Below are positions 24,822 to 35,035 of a stretch of 43,834 nt of DNA, in pieces; the stretch's first letter is position 1; each line of letters begins with the position of its first letter. Below the pieces are notes generated by a model. That model made no database searches, was not told the DNA's origin, and was given only the letters and a program-made list of their open reading frames with translations. The position numbers were made by a program, and so were the translations under genes. Origin of the DNA: CAYHGV01 sp964356135 (GTDB lineage Bacteria; Hydrothermota; Tepidihabitantia; CAYHGV01); the NCBI GenBank assembly GCA_964356135.1, contig CAYHGV010000007.1, positions 1 through 43,834 on the forward strand, in the 5' to 3' direction.

Positions 24822-24960
24822 GACGGCATGAGAGACCTACCTTATCTTCTGCGGGATTTGTGTTTAAATCCACCCAAGGCCATTGCATTCTGCCTACACG
24901 GTCTTTTTGTCAATAACTTCAGATCAATAAAAGTTAATTATTATTTATTTTACCTTCGCC

Positions 24961-26364
24961 CTATTTGGTTTTGAACCTTTCATGACGCTGAAAAAGGTAT
25001 TGGATCTTAAGGACTAACCCCATGGTTTGGATAATTTTTGTAAGGACTGTCCGCTTAGGAAGGTGCCCCTCGATTACTTTAATATGCTTCCTTTTAAGAA
25101 ATTTGATTTTTCGAAGTTGTTTTATTGTCTCCTTCGGATGCTCCTTTACCACTATTATTTTGATTTGCCGGTTTTTGGACAACCCTTTTTCTAAAGCTTT
25201 TCTTATATGTTGATCACTATAATTAAAATTAAACCCGATGAAAACGATTACTTTAGCCTGCGAGACAGCTTTACTAAAAGAATTAAACATTTGACGGTAG
25301 GGAGTATCTTTCACTGATTTCTGTTCAGTTGGGTAAATTAACATTTCATTAAATGGAGTTCCATCCTGAAGTTTCCCCCCACGCGTTACTATGGGCGATC
25401 TAATAATACGCCCATCCGGCAGCATATATAAATCAATTGAACCGTGAAGTTTTATTAACCGTACTTTTTCTTGGCTTTTTAAAACTTTAGAAAAATTGAA
25501 ATAAGTATTACCGTCGTGGGGATTTAACTCAACACCTCTTTCAAAAGGTATTTTCAATTCCCATAATAGATTCTCAACAACGAAGTCATAATTAGTAGTA
25601 AATAAATCTATGTTAAAATTTTTGAAACTTAGAAGAAACCTCTTTGCTTTTTCCGCAATATCACCTTTATCTAAAACTGGACAGCATACCCTCCGGATGA
25701 ATTCAAAAAGAGTTTCCCGAATTTTATTTAAATGGCTTTCCGCAACAAGATTTACATTATCAAAATTTAAACCATGATAGTTATCGTCTATAAGAATTCT
25801 GGCTTCCTGCCCTCCTTCCAGCATATGTTCAAAATAGTCGCGGCACAAAACCCAATCTGTTTTACCAAATTTATCTAAACAAGGACATTTAGAATAATAG
25901 TAGCCTAAATTTAAACAGGAAATAATAGTCTCGATATTGAGAATTTCTTCTACTTTTCTGTTGTTTGTCTTTCCCTCATGCAATCGTGTAAATAACCGCG
26001 TCCAGGTTCTTTGAATAGCTTTAGGTGTATGTCTCCCTTCTATTACTTTTATCTCTTTTTCAATTCTTTCCATTTCTTCTTTATAAGAATCGGATATATT
26101 GTACGAAGCATACTCATAATGAAATAATAAATGAGTAGGTTCACTTTTAGGCGCTGGTAAATATTTTTGAGTTTCGTTTTCCCAACGAGTCCGGGATTCC
26201 CACTTTTCCCGTTTTTCTAACCATTCTTTTAAAAGCTCAAAATAATGCTTAAATTCTATTTCTTTTTGAAATTCAGTGACCATCTCTTTCATTGTATGAA
26301 TTCTAAAAGGGGCAGAGAATCCGGCACCAAGGAAGTAAATTATATCGGTTTTTCTGTTAGCCAT
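24961..26364 (-). CDS. SIR2-like domain protein, possible antiphage NADase
   Basis: 467 residues. SIR2-like (SIR2_2 type) motifs occur in order: IIYFLGAGFSAPF at residues 9-20 (NAD-binding GAGxS), FTTNYDFVVE near 255, LIKLHGSIDLY near 305 (catalytic-type His) and VIVFIGFNFNYSDQHIRKAL near 385 (G-x-S/N-x-x-D). The Rossmann core is split by a long helical insert (about 60-240). Relatives act as NADases in abortive-infection systems (Thoeris, DSR, SIR2-HerA and others). No partner gene is adjacent: the neighbours are the hydrogenase operon and a lipoprotein. It has no Shine-Dalgarno and AT-rich composition, which suggests transfer. Confidence 0.8.
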   Translation of the reverse strand: MANRKTDIIYFLGAGFSAPFRIHTMKEMVTEFQKEIEFKHYFELLKEWLEKREKWESRTRWENETQKYLPAPKSEPTHLLFHYEYASYNISDSYKEEMERIEKEIKVIEGRHTPKAIQRTWTRLFTRLHEGKTNNRKVEEILNIETIISCLNLGYYYSKCPCLDKFGKTDWVLCRDYFEHMLEGGQEARILIDDNYHGLNFDNVNLVAESHLNKIRETLFEFIRRVCCPVLDKGDIAEKAKRFLLSFKNFNIDLFTTNYDFVVENLLWELKIPFERGVELNPHDGNTYFNFSKVLKSQEKVRLIKLHGSIDLYMLPDGRIIRSPIVTRGGKLQDGTPFNEMLIYPTEQKSVKDTPYRQMFNSFSKAVSQAKVIVFIGFNFNYSDQHIRKALEKGLSKNRQIKIIVVKEHPKETIKQLRKIKFLKRKHIKVIEGHLPKRTVLTKIIQTMGLVLKIQYLFQRHERFKTK

Positions 26365-26508
26365 AACTTTATTAAAAGTAAGTTAGATTTTATAGTTTAA
26401 GCTTTTTGAAAATATTGGCAAAATAAGTCGAGAGCAGCAACTGTGAAATCACCACCCCTTACGTTATTAAACATAGACTTTTTGTACGTCTTGAATATTA
26501 GCGATTAT

Positions 26509-26910
26509 CTATGTAGACTTCGTCGGAAGCGTCGGTTCGTATTCGAAGGTCAGCTTTTCCTTTTCGGTACTGGCAAGTTCAAAATCTTTCGACAATAAAA
26601 TCGCATCGACCGGGCAGACTTCGACGCACTGGGCGCAGAAGATGCACCGTTCCATTTCCCATTTTATCTTGTAGCGCCTCTCTTTGACATTGGGTGAATC
26701 GAACACCTTCGTCACCGCCAGGCAGTTGGTCGGGCAGTCTCGAACGCAGAGCATGCAGCCGATGCACCGGTCGGCGGTAATTGCCAGCTTGCAGCGTAAG
26801 TCTAACGGCAATTCCAGCTTTTCAAACGGATATTTTACCGTCGCCGGTTTTTTGAACAGATGCCGGAGCAGCTCCGGCAGCATCGCAATCGGTCGGAGCT
26901 TAATTTTCAT
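26509..26910 (-). CDS. Group 4 hydrogenase ferredoxin subunit (NuoI-like, 2x[4Fe-4S])
   Basis: 133 residues. Two classical motifs: C49-x2-C52-x2-C55-x3-C59 (CIGCMLCVRDC) and C89-x2-C92-x2-C95-x3-C99 (CIFCAQCVEVC). This is the NuoI/EchF/MbhN-type subunit that passes electrons from the external donor, presumably ferredoxin, to the small subunit. It is the last gene of the hydrogenase operon, 108 bp after the NuoH-like gene, with the gap filled by a palindrome. No clear Shine-Dalgarno is visible. The C-terminus (LTFEYEPTLPTKST) is polar and short. Confidence 0.9.
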   Translation of the reverse strand: MKIKLRPIAMLPELLRHLFKKPATVKYPFEKLELPLDLRCKLAITADRCIGCMLCVRDCPTNCLAVTKVFDSPNVKERRYKIKWEMERCIFCAQCVEVCPVDAILLSKDFELASTEKEKLTFEYEPTLPTKST

Positions 26911-26922
26911 AAGAAAAATTAT

Positions 26923-27013
26923 TAACCACGGAGGACACGGAAGACACTGAATTTGAAACCAAGAAAGGAATAAATTTTCCTTTCCGTGCCTTCGGTATCT
27001 TCAGTGGTTGAAT
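26923..27013. repeat. Palindromic element between NuoI-like and NuoH-like genes
   Basis: AACCACGGAGGACACGGAAG at the left faces its imperfect complement ending CTTCAGTGGTT at the right. The centre, AAAGGAATAAATTTTCCTTT, is itself a near-palindrome. It fills the whole intercistronic gap. Confidence 0.7.
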
Positions 27014-27018
27014 TTTTT

Positions 27019-28017
27019 TCATAGCCAGAAGGTTTTGATGAGCACCGCAATTAAGATCTGAACCAGTCCCAACGGTGCCAGCCAGCGCCAGGAGAACGAA
27101 ACCATCTGGTCGATCCGCAAGCGTGCCATCAGTGCCCGCACGAGCGACAACAGGAATATAACTGTCAGGGTCTTGGCGATAAAGATGAAAATTCCCAGGA
27201 CCGGCGCGATATCGACCGTGCCGATCATAACCGGATTGATCGCGAATCCGCCTAAAAAGAGAGCGGCGACCAACGCCGAACCGACCACCATTTCGATGTC
27301 GACCGACAGCCGGAAAAGCGCCAGCTTCTTACCTGAGTATTCGGTTAACGGACCGGCGACAATCTCGGTCTCCGCCTCGGGCGCATCAAATGGCACCCGT
27401 TCCAATTTTGCCTGCAGGGTTAAAATCGCAATCACAAACCCAACCAGATTAAACGGTAACAGATAGGGTTTTCCCTGGAAGAACTGGACAATCTCGTTGA
27501 TCCGCCAGCTGCCCGCTAACAGAGCCGGTGCAAGAAACGCTAACAAAAGCGGCACCTCATAGCCAAAGAGCTGGGTGATCGTCCGGAACGAACCGACGGT
27601 TGAAAAAAAGTTGGTCGAATGCCAGCCCGCCAGAAAATAGACGATGCTCGGCAGACTCAAAAGGTAGATGACGACAATGATGTCGCCGTTAAACGACGTG
27701 TATTTGGGCATCACCCGGAAAATCGGAATATAGAGAAATGCGGTGAGCGCCGATGCAAAGGTAAAGAGCGGCAGTGCCCAAAACATCCTTTTGTCCGCAC
27801 CGGCCGGCACAACATCCTCTTTCGCCATGAGCTTAATGAAATCCGCGACCGGCTGCAGGATTCCTGCCCTGCCGGTATGGAGCGGTCCGATCCGATTCTG
27901 TAACCGGGCATAGACCTTCCGGTCTACCCACTCGGCAAATGTTGAATAGAAGAACAGGAAGGCGAGACCGGGAAAAATGAAAATATAAACCAGGCTCGTA
28001 AGGATACGAATCGCCAC
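27019..28017 (-). CDS. Group 4 hydrogenase NuoH-like membrane subunit
   Basis: 332 residues, about eight transmembrane segments. Family motifs are clear: NRIGPLHTGRAGILQPVADF with KLMAKEDVVP in the first loop, and FDAPEAETEIVAGPLTEYSG, the acidic loop lining the quinone-like cavity in Complex I. This subunit anchors the hydrophilic arm to the antiporter-like arm. The start is GTG with AAAGGA 7 nt upstream. It is 130 bp downstream of the large-subunit gene; that gap has repeated TCGAAT / TTCG motifs and TTCGTGCTC-type repeats. Confidence 0.93.
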   Translation of the reverse strand: MAIRILTSLVYIFIFPGLAFLFFYSTFAEWVDRKVYARLQNRIGPLHTGRAGILQPVADFIKLMAKEDVVPAGADKRMFWALPLFTFASALTAFLYIPIFRVMPKYTSFNGDIIVVIYLLSLPSIVYFLAGWHSTNFFSTVGSFRTITQLFGYEVPLLLAFLAPALLAGSWRINEIVQFFQGKPYLLPFNLVGFVIAILTLQAKLERVPFDAPEAETEIVAGPLTEYSGKKLALFRLSVDIEMVVGSALVAALFLGGFAINPVMIGTVDIAPVLGIFIFIAKTLTVIFLLSLVRALMARLRIDQMVSFSWRWLAPLGLVQILIAVLIKTFWL

Positions 28018-28147
28018 TACCCTATCCTTTGGGGTCGAATTACTCGAATGGTAGCGAATTTTTCGAATGAATCTTTATTCGTGCTCTTCGTTGTCATGAG
28101 TGTCCTTGTGCGCCACCTATGCTTCACATTTCGTGTCATTCGCTTTT

Positions 28148-29332
28148 TCACTCCCATTGCTTTTGATTTCTATACCGCTTAAGCGAAAATGTTCGGAGTT
28201 CCTGCCAGGTCCAGACGGTTTCGCTGCCGTTGCGACCATCGACCAGCCTCACCATCCGGTCCATGCAGCAGAAGCAGGGGTCGATTGCCGCAAGCGACAT
28301 CGGAATGTCGGCAATGAATCCGCCTTTCAGGGTATGCATCAGCGCCGGAATATTAGCCAGGGTCGGTGCACGAATCTTCACCCGCTCCGGCATCTCGGTT
28401 CCGTTCGACTTGATAAAATGGACATTCTCTCCCCGCGGTGCCTCATACCGGCTGACGACTTCATTGGACGGAACCTTGCGCGGCACCTTTACCCGGATAT
28501 CACCCTCCGGCAGATTATTCAAAACATATTTAGATATTTTATAGGATTCCATAAGCTCATGAACCCGAACCAACGTCCTGCCCAGCAAATCGCAGTTATC
28601 AACGGTTATCACTTCGAACGGCATCTCGCCATAAGCGGCATAGGGGTCGTCTTTGCGCACGTCGCGCGCAATCCCCGAAGCCCGCGCCATCGGCCCGACC
28701 GTGCAGAGGTCCAAAGCCAGCTGTTTGGGCAACGGGCCAACATTCTTAACCCGGGCGATAAAGGTCGGCTCAACGGTAGCGAGTTTGAGGTAATAGCCGG
28801 TCCGCTTTTCGAGATAGTTAATCATCTCGATCGTTTTTGCAATCGTCTCTTTCGACAAATCCCGCCGCACACCACCAATCGTATTGATTGCGTAGTGAAC
28901 CCGGTTACCCGAGATAAGTTCTAAAATATCTTGTACCGTCTCCCGGTCGCGCCAGGTATACATGAACAGGGTATCGAATCCCGCTTCATGACCGGCAACA
29001 CCCAGCCAGAGCAAATGGCTGTGAATCCGCTCTAACTCACCGATCAAAGTCCGGATATACAATCCCCGCTTCGGAGCAGTGACGCCTAAAAGTTCCTCGA
29101 CGCCTTGAGCAAACGGCGTGGTGTGGGAATGCGAGCAAATACCACAGATCCGCTCAACCAGGTAGAGATCCTGAATATAGGTCCGCTCCTCGCATGCCTT
29201 CTCAATCCCACGATGAGCATAGCCGATGCGGACATCGCAGTCCACGACCACCTCACCTTCGACCGTGAAGTTAAAGAACTCCGGCTCTTTTAATGCCGGG
29301 TGCTGAGGCCCGATTGGTAATTTAATTGACAT
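28148..29332 (-). CDS. [NiFe] hydrogenase group 4 large (catalytic) subunit
   Basis: I chose ATG 29332 (MSIKLPIGPQHPALKEPE), with AAAGGA upstream; a longer frame starts at 29365. It has 394 residues. The nickel-site motifs are both present: L1 RICGIC at 61-66 with C63 and C66, then His70; and L2 DPCFCC at 351-356 with C353 and C356. Complex I NuoD lacks these cysteines, so this is a functional-type hydrogenase. There is no C-terminal His-cleavage extension of note beyond DPCFCCMDRM, as the chain runs another 38 residues. It overlaps the NuoC-like gene by 11 bp. It reduces protons or oxidises H2, with electrons from the small subunit. Confidence 0.92.
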   Translation of the reverse strand: MSIKLPIGPQHPALKEPEFFNFTVEGEVVVDCDVRIGYAHRGIEKACEERTYIQDLYLVERICGICSHSHTTPFAQGVEELLGVTAPKRGLYIRTLIGELERIHSHLLWLGVAGHEAGFDTLFMYTWRDRETVQDILELISGNRVHYAINTIGGVRRDLSKETIAKTIEMINYLEKRTGYYLKLATVEPTFIARVKNVGPLPKQLALDLCTVGPMARASGIARDVRKDDPYAAYGEMPFEVITVDNCDLLGRTLVRVHELMESYKISKYVLNNLPEGDIRVKVPRKVPSNEVVSRYEAPRGENVHFIKSNGTEMPERVKIRAPTLANIPALMHTLKGGFIADIPMSLAAIDPCFCCMDRMVRLVDGRNGSETVWTWQELRTFSLKRYRNQKQWE

Positions 29333-29768
29333 TTGGTTTATAGTCCTTTCGTAGCGGGTATACACCCTCAGGCCAGTCTTCAGGCAGATTGAACCGTCGC
29401 GGGTCCGGATGGTCTTTGACCCGAAATCCCATTAAATCCTGAAGCTCGCGCTCGTAGAGAATCGCACCCGGAATCACTCCGGTAAGAGTGGGAATGACCG
29501 GTTCCTGTTTCGAGACCTGGGTGCGCACCGTCAACTCGACGCTGCCATTAAATAAATGGTAGATCGCCTCCAGGTTCTCACCCAAGTCCAGACTCGATAT
29601 CGTCGTCAGATGGGTGAACTCATGCTTTTCTTTGAGAAATCTAATAACCGTGATCAGATCCTCCTTTGCAATTTTGGCAAACATCCGCCGCTCGCGCTGG
29701 ATGGTCACTTCGATTTTTCCCTTAAACTCCTGCTCGAGCGACTGTTTAATCGTCTCTTCGGTCATCAT
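29322..29768 (-). CDS. Group 4 hydrogenase NuoC-like subunit
   Basis: 148 residues, soluble. Typical NuoC/EchD-like features: LEAIYHLFNGSVELTVRTQV, TGVIPGAILYERELQDLMGF and the end HPDPRRFNLPEDWPEGVYPL with LRKDY. It packs against the large subunit. The ATG overlaps the stop of the 1756-residue secreted protein gene (ATGA), with AAGGTGG 10 nt upstream lying inside that gene. Its natural partner upstream, the small-subunit gene, is 6.9 kb away across the insert, while downstream it overlaps the large-subunit gene. Confidence 0.9.
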   Translation of the reverse strand: MMTEETIKQSLEQEFKGKIEVTIQRERRMFAKIAKEDLITVIRFLKEKHEFTHLTTISSLDLGENLEAIYHLFNGSVELTVRTQVSKQEPVIPTLTGVIPGAILYERELQDLMGFRVKDHPDPRRFNLPEDWPEGVYPLRKDYKPNVN

Positions 29769-32700
29769 CTTAGCCGCACCACCTTCTTGGTCGATTTATA
29801 TTCCTTGGTCTCTAACCGATAGAAATAGACGCCCGACGCCGCCTTCTGTCCATTTTCCGCCTTCCCGTCCCACCTGGCAGTATAATAACCGGGCTTTTGT
29901 TTTGTATCCACCAACCTTCTGACCAGTCTACCCATTACATCATAAATCTTAAGACTGACATTCGTTTCTACCGGCAACTGGTACTTAATGGTAGTCGTCA
30001 GTCGGAAGGGATTGGGATAGTTCTGGTATAGTCCGAAGACTTTGGGAAGTTTTTTGTCGATAATCTCCTGTGGTCCACCCGCAATCATTTGTGAACCTGA
30101 ACCTGCCGGATAGATAATGATTCTCGCACAGGGAACATAATCACCGACCAGTTTGGTCAGTTTTATCCGGGAAATACCATCAGGATTAATCGGTAACGGT
30201 CTCTCGATTTGGGTCACCTCGTTGGCATTGAAAGCAATCTCTTCCTCGACATCATTGAGCTCGAGATTGGCTCGCCACTCAACTCCTGAATCTCCACTAA
30301 CATACAGTTCTAAGAGAACCTCATAGGAGTTCTCCAGGTCAAAATGGCTGAACTCATAGCCGAGACTATCTTCACCGTAATCTACCCTTCGGGTATCGAA
30401 TATATAGAACCCATCTCGATAGTCGGTAAATGGTGAGACTATCTCTCGCCCAAGCTCAAGATAATAATACGGCTCGATACTGGAAAAGGTATCTTGCTTA
30501 ATCGCCACCCGATAGCAGGCCCGGCCATCACCGCTCTGGACATTATTGTCGGTCCAGAAAGCAAAGAGTTTCGTCTCATTAGAATTTTGCCAGACCTCTC
30601 CATGGGGATAAGATGCCTTAATACCTGTGGGACTGAGCTGTTCTGCACCCGAGTAGGTATTAGTTCTTGGTTCCCAGTAGCTGCTCATAATTACAGAATT
30701 GGTGTCCGATTCGGATTGCTGCCAGACAGCGCCCAGCCCTTCAATTAAATCCGGATTGGCTAAACCGGGTGCACTGGCAATGGTGTCGGTGGAAAACCAG
30801 CCGGCTTGATCGACATAACCGCAGCGTCTAATCAAGTTGTTTCCGTTCTGGTAAAGAAGATATTTATTGCCTCCATAACAGACGAGACTGGGCGAAGCGG
30901 AATCAGTTGAAGCACTACAGAAACTTTCGATGCACCAGGTACTATCCTTAAAGGCATAATAGCAAGTATCGCCATACCGCCACGCAACATGCGGATTTCG
31001 ATTATAGTCCAATGTAATCACCGGTGCATGGATTGGCTGAGAACCACTTGAAGCCGACCGGTAGGTTATAGTCTCCTCAGTATAACCAAGGGGATTTGAG
31101 AGTGAAAAGGTCCGATACCGAACCGAGCGGACGCCGATTAAAGGAGGGTTAACGATAGTCTGGAACTCATAGGCCATATACACCATATCATTCTTGACCA
31201 CAAAACCGGGCGGTGAGCAACGCCAGTTTATATTCGGATTTCCTCCAGGAATATTCATTAAAACTGTATTCGACCAGCTATCACCAGTCCTTCTCGCTCG
31301 ACAGATTCCTTTTCCATCATTCGTCAGCCATAAGGCAACATCTCCATCGACCGAGACCGATTTTCCCATCCCCACCCTTTCCAATGATGACCAGGGTTTC
31401 GTATCATCCGTATGGAGATAGTATATGTGGGAGGTATCCGGATTTGGGCCAGATGTGGTTGGGCCAGATGCCGTGTATACGAGATGAACTTCGCCATTTT
31501 CAACCGAGACTAGTTTTGAATTGCCCCTGGTTGCGAAAGGAGAGGTTGAGACAATGGGAATCTCCCAGCTCGCACTGGTTGCGGCGGCAAGATTCCCCAG
31601 TGTGTCATAAACCACGAGTAGCGCTTGACAATCTGAAGATGGAGTGCAGGGAATGGTATCTTGAAATGTTCCGTAAGACGTAACCCTTATTTTCGTAGTA
31701 TCATTGACCGACAGTGTTTCCACTTTTACAGAATCCCTGAGTTGCAAATTGACCGCTAGAGTCTCGGGGAAGGTGATTCCGCCGTCCCTTGAGAGGAAAA
31801 GATTAGCATGGCCAATATCAGGGGGCGGTCCGGAGCCAATCGGGTTTTCGACACTCGCCTTAAATACTATGGTCTTTATATCGACGGGCTCTAACCACAC
31901 ACTCGATGCTATACCTATGATATTGCCTTCTTCGTCATACATAGTATCCACTCCACTGGAACGTTCTACGTAGACAATAAAATTCTCCACTTCAACAACC
32001 AGAGGGAATATATTTGGTTGGACAAAATTGGGCGGTGATATTACGCCACCGGTTAAGCCATTCTGAGATGAACGGCAGTGATGGCCGAGTCGTGTTTCTA
32101 AAATATAATCAGGAGCTGCATCGTATTCTCTTAAGTAGTCGAAATAAATTGGCTCCTCAAAAAGTCTCCACTCATCGAAGCACGGACTTGGAGAATAACT
32201 TCCATTAAAGAGCTTACCCGAAAGTCCTACTATCCAGCCTGGTCCGGTCAACCACTCCTCTGGTGCATTGGCGGAATAGGTGAGCCAATTGCAGTGGTTC
32301 AATTTATCCTTTATCAAAAATGAAAGGGCAACACCGGGTGATAGGTCATATTCACACCACTTAGCATTGGTATAGGCTGTTATGGGAACATCGGGATGGA
32401 TGTTTAGTCGAAGAGATGGAATAGAGTCAATCCAGCAATCCGGTTCGGTGGATAGCCCATGCCCATCAACTTTAATCCGGGTATAGGGACCTTGGGGATT
32501 CCAGGGATTAGGAACACCCCAGTGTTGGTCATCGAACCTCAACTCAAAGTTTGGGTCTGAATTTTCATTGTTTGGACCTCCGTTCCCGAAGACCTCAGCA
32601 TACCAGCAGTTATTTATTGGGAAATCATGGGTGATAGAAATGTCGTCAATGTATGCCGTAAACTTGCCAGAGGCACTCTTTGGGTTACTCTCATAGGCGA

Positions 32701-35035
32701 CGATTAAACTGGTAATAGTATCACCTGCGGCCGGATAGAGCGAGAAGACATACTGGCGCCATTCATCCTTGGGTGAGTTGTGGAGTTCAGGGTTTATCCT
32801 CTGGCTGGTCTGGTCGATAATATAGCCGTAGGTTTGCCACGATTTAATTTGACCGCCATGCTTTAGATAACCATGCACTGTTATGTGGCCGCAACCCTCT
32901 TCTCCTTCTGGTGTATCTTTAATGAATATCCAGAAAGAAAGAAATGTCGGCCGCGTGATGGGAATACCACAATCGTAGAGTTTGAATCCCACATCATCAT
33001 AGGTTGTATTATCGTCTTCATTGTCGTAACCTGTAATTTTATACATTCTTTGGCCCTGATGGGGATCGACTCCCTGTTCTGCCTCAACAACCTTGGCGGT
33101 ATCATCAATCACCCCATGCCGATAAACATCGGTATTCTCGTAAGGCACAGGGTCATTAGGTTCAAATCCAGAATAACTCGTGAAAATACCAGGTACCCAC
33201 ACTTCTACGTCGTTAGAAAAAGCAGAGGTGTCACAAGTTAAAGCCCGCACAGCGTAACGATAATTACCACCTAACCCGCTTGGTTCATCTGTACACAAAG
33301 ATGTATTAGGGGGCAGTAGGGTGATTATGTCGTCCTTCGTAAATCCTCCACTACTTGCTTTTCTATAAATGATAAAATACCCTTCGTTAATAGAATTGTC
33401 CCACCATGATAAATGGACTTTCCCCGAAATATAACCGCCAGCTAAGTTAGTTGGTTTAGGAACCGGGTAATTATAGTCGTAAGCAAAAGGATGAATATTA
33501 ACATCATAAATTTCATCTATAATCGGATAGGCCAAGTAATCCCAATTTACCTTGAATTCTGAAATGGTATGTGGATTCGTTGAGAATACATCCCAAAGTT
33601 TCTGTTTTAAGGCATCAACACCTTCATCGTTATTGATACCACCATCGTAAATATCATAGTGAAATTGCATAACCGCACCTTCTACAGAATCCCCATGTGT
33701 GCAGTGCTCTCCTTCTGCTCCATCTTTCCAGTATGGGTTTCCACCGTTTTGATAGAAATATTCCGGGTCGGTATAATAGTTCCCATAAGCATAGAGACAA
33801 GTAGCTTCTCCGTAAAATTCTGCCCACCCCTCCATAAAGGCAAAATCAGGTGGGGATTTACTATTTCTATAATGAGGGTCAGGGCCCGAAATAAAGCGAG
33901 ACAACCCATTTCTCTTATCGTGCACATAATGTCCGTATTCATGAGCGGCACTATAATGTCCCCGTATAGACCACACATCCCCTTCCGCAATCCTTATTTC
34001 ATTCCACCAAGGGAATGGATAAAAGTAAGTAGTCCCATCTGCTGGATATATTACTTTAATAGCTTTCTCGGGCGTCCAATTAAAATTATTATTACAAAAC
34101 TTTCTGGCATAATACAAACTCTCAAGTATTCGCGCCCACTCAGGCGGTCTGACTGTAATATCTATAGTATAGGTCCCGGCGGAGAATACGTCACCCACAC
34201 CTTCGTTTTCAAAATAACCGTCATTATTGGGCATCCACGCAGCGTTATTTTCCGCTTTAACATAGATTACATGCATACCTTCAGGTAGATTGGTGAATTC
34301 GTAATGACCATTTTCGTCCGCATAAGTCCAGTAGATATAGACCCCCTCCGGAACAAAGTGAAAGTCACATACTCGGATACCCGATAGATGTAATTTCTCA
34401 GGAGGGTGGTAGTCTATATCGTCTATATAACTTATAGTACCCATAATTGTTACATCGCCTGATAGCAATGCTAAAGGCCCTCCGGTCTCACTATTGGGGG
34501 ACTCTTTTTTTAATAACCCTTGCGGCCCGATAGTATCAATAATTATAGAATCGGGAGGGGGGGCTGTCTTTGGGTAGAACCCATCGGGCGGCAATGTATC
34601 CACAACTATCGAAGAATCATTTTTGACAAGGATATAGATAGTGCCGCCTTTTTCGTATTCGTAATTAGTTCTCCGGTCAGAAGTTTCAATTTTAAAAGAA
34701 ATCCGATAACTACCAGGAGAAGGAACTCTAAGAGCTGCCGCCATTGGGAATACCTCAGTAGAATCGAAATCCAATTGCCAGCCAGTATTTGATATGAATT
34801 CCACCAGTGACTCACTGCACACCTCATAGCCCGAAAAAGAAATTTTGGTCTCGGGGGAAGGAATCAATGCCTTCACCTCCAGCCCGATAGAAGATTCCCC
34901 TCCCAGTGTCACATTCTCAAACCCTGAATACTCAACCTCCCATCTCGGTAGCCTTGACTCTACTTTTTCCTTACCACATTTCATAAAATTTAGAGATGCT
35001 AGCGACACTAAGAGCAGCTTAAACAACGATTTCAA
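29765..35035 (-). CDS. Giant secreted metalloprotease-like protein with type IX-like sorting domain
   Basis: 1756 residues, start TTG (35035) with GAGGAGG upstream. Domains in order: a leader with Cys (MKCGKEK); an N-terminal Ig-like region to about 150; a carboxypeptidase-regulatory-like domain about 190-290 (GHYEFTNLPEGMHVIYVKA); a gluzincin-like segment with HEYGH near 365 and EGWAEFYGEA downstream; fibronectin type III about 530-620; jelly-roll and sugar-binding-like segments; a BNR-like propeller (about 1150-1450); and a C-terminal FlgD/type IX domain (LYQNYPNPF ... DVMGRLVRRLVD ... GVYFYRLE, ending KKVVRLR). It is probably cell-surface or secreted. It overlaps the NuoC-like hydrogenase gene by ATGA and follows a truncated paralogue (TTGA overlap). 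Confidence 0.88.
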   Translation of the reverse strand: MKSLFKLLLVSLASLNFMKCGKEKVESRLPRWEVEYSGFENVTLGGESSIGLEVKALIPSPETKISFSGYEVCSESLVEFISNTGWQLDFDSTEVFPMAAALRVPSPGSYRISFKIETSDRRTNYEYEKGGTIYILVKNDSSIVVDTLPPDGFYPKTAPPPDSIIIDTIGPQGLLKKESPNSETGGPLALLSGDVTIMGTISYIDDIDYHPPEKLHLSGIRVCDFHFVPEGVYIYWTYADENGHYEFTNLPEGMHVIYVKAENNAAWMPNNDGYFENEGVGDVFSAGTYTIDITVRPPEWARILESLYYARKFCNNNFNWTPEKAIKVIYPADGTTYFYPFPWWNEIRIAEGDVWSIRGHYSAAHEYGHYVHDKRNGLSRFISGPDPHYRNSKSPPDFAFMEGWAEFYGEATCLYAYGNYYTDPEYFYQNGGNPYWKDGAEGEHCTHGDSVEGAVMQFHYDIYDGGINNDEGVDALKQKLWDVFSTNPHTISEFKVNWDYLAYPIIDEIYDVNIHPFAYDYNYPVPKPTNLAGGYISGKVHLSWWDNSINEGYFIIYRKASSGGFTKDDIITLLPPNTSLCTDEPSGLGGNYRYAVRALTCDTSAFSNDVEVWVPGIFTSYSGFEPNDPVPYENTDVYRHGVIDDTAKVVEAEQGVDPHQGQRMYKITGYDNEDDNTTYDDVGFKLYDCGIPITRPTFLSFWIFIKDTPEGEEGCGHITVHGYLKHGGQIKSWQTYGYIIDQTSQRINPELHNSPKDEWRQYVFSLYPAAGDTITSLIVAYESNPKSASGKFTAYIDDISITHDFPINNCWYAEVFGNGGPNNENSDPNFELRFDDQHWGVPNPWNPQGPYTRIKVDGHGLSTEPDCWIDSIPSLRLNIHPDVPITAYTNAKWCEYDLSPGVALSFLIKDKLNHCNWLTYSANAPEEWLTGPGWIVGLSGKLFNGSYSPSPCFDEWRLFEEPIYFDYLREYDAAPDYILETRLGHHCRSSQNGLTGGVISPPNFVQPNIFPLVVEVENFIVYVERSSGVDTMYDEEGNIIGIASSVWLEPVDIKTIVFKASVENPIGSGPPPDIGHANLFLSRDGGITFPETLAVNLQLRDSVKVETLSVNDTTKIRVTSYGTFQDTIPCTPSSDCQALLVVYDTLGNLAAATSASWEIPIVSTSPFATRGNSKLVSVENGEVHLVYTASGPTTSGPNPDTSHIYYLHTDDTKPWSSLERVGMGKSVSVDGDVALWLTNDGKGICRARRTGDSWSNTVLMNIPGGNPNINWRCSPPGFVVKNDMVYMAYEFQTIVNPPLIGVRSVRYRTFSLSNPLGYTEETITYRSASSGSQPIHAPVITLDYNRNPHVAWRYGDTCYYAFKDSTWCIESFCSASTDSASPSLVCYGGNKYLLYQNGNNLIRRCGYVDQAGWFSTDTIASAPGLANPDLIEGLGAVWQQSESDTNSVIMSSYWEPRTNTYSGAEQLSPTGIKASYPHGEVWQNSNETKLFAFWTDNNVQSGDGRACYRVAIKQDTFSSIEPYYYLELGREIVSPFTDYRDGFYIFDTRRVDYGEDSLGYEFSHFDLENSYEVLLELYVSGDSGVEWRANLELNDVEEEIAFNANEVTQIERPLPINPDGISRIKLTKLVGDYVPCARIIIYPAGSGSQMIAGGPQEIIDKKLPKVFGLYQNYPNPFRLTTTIKYQLPVETNVSLKIYDVMGRLVRRLVDTKQKPGYYTARWDGKAENGQKAASGVYFYRLETKEYKSTKKVVRLR

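Noticed and set aside
33659..34288. 209-codon plus-strand frame
   Set aside because: Antisense to the catalytic HEYGH region of the giant secreted protein; no recognisable domain.
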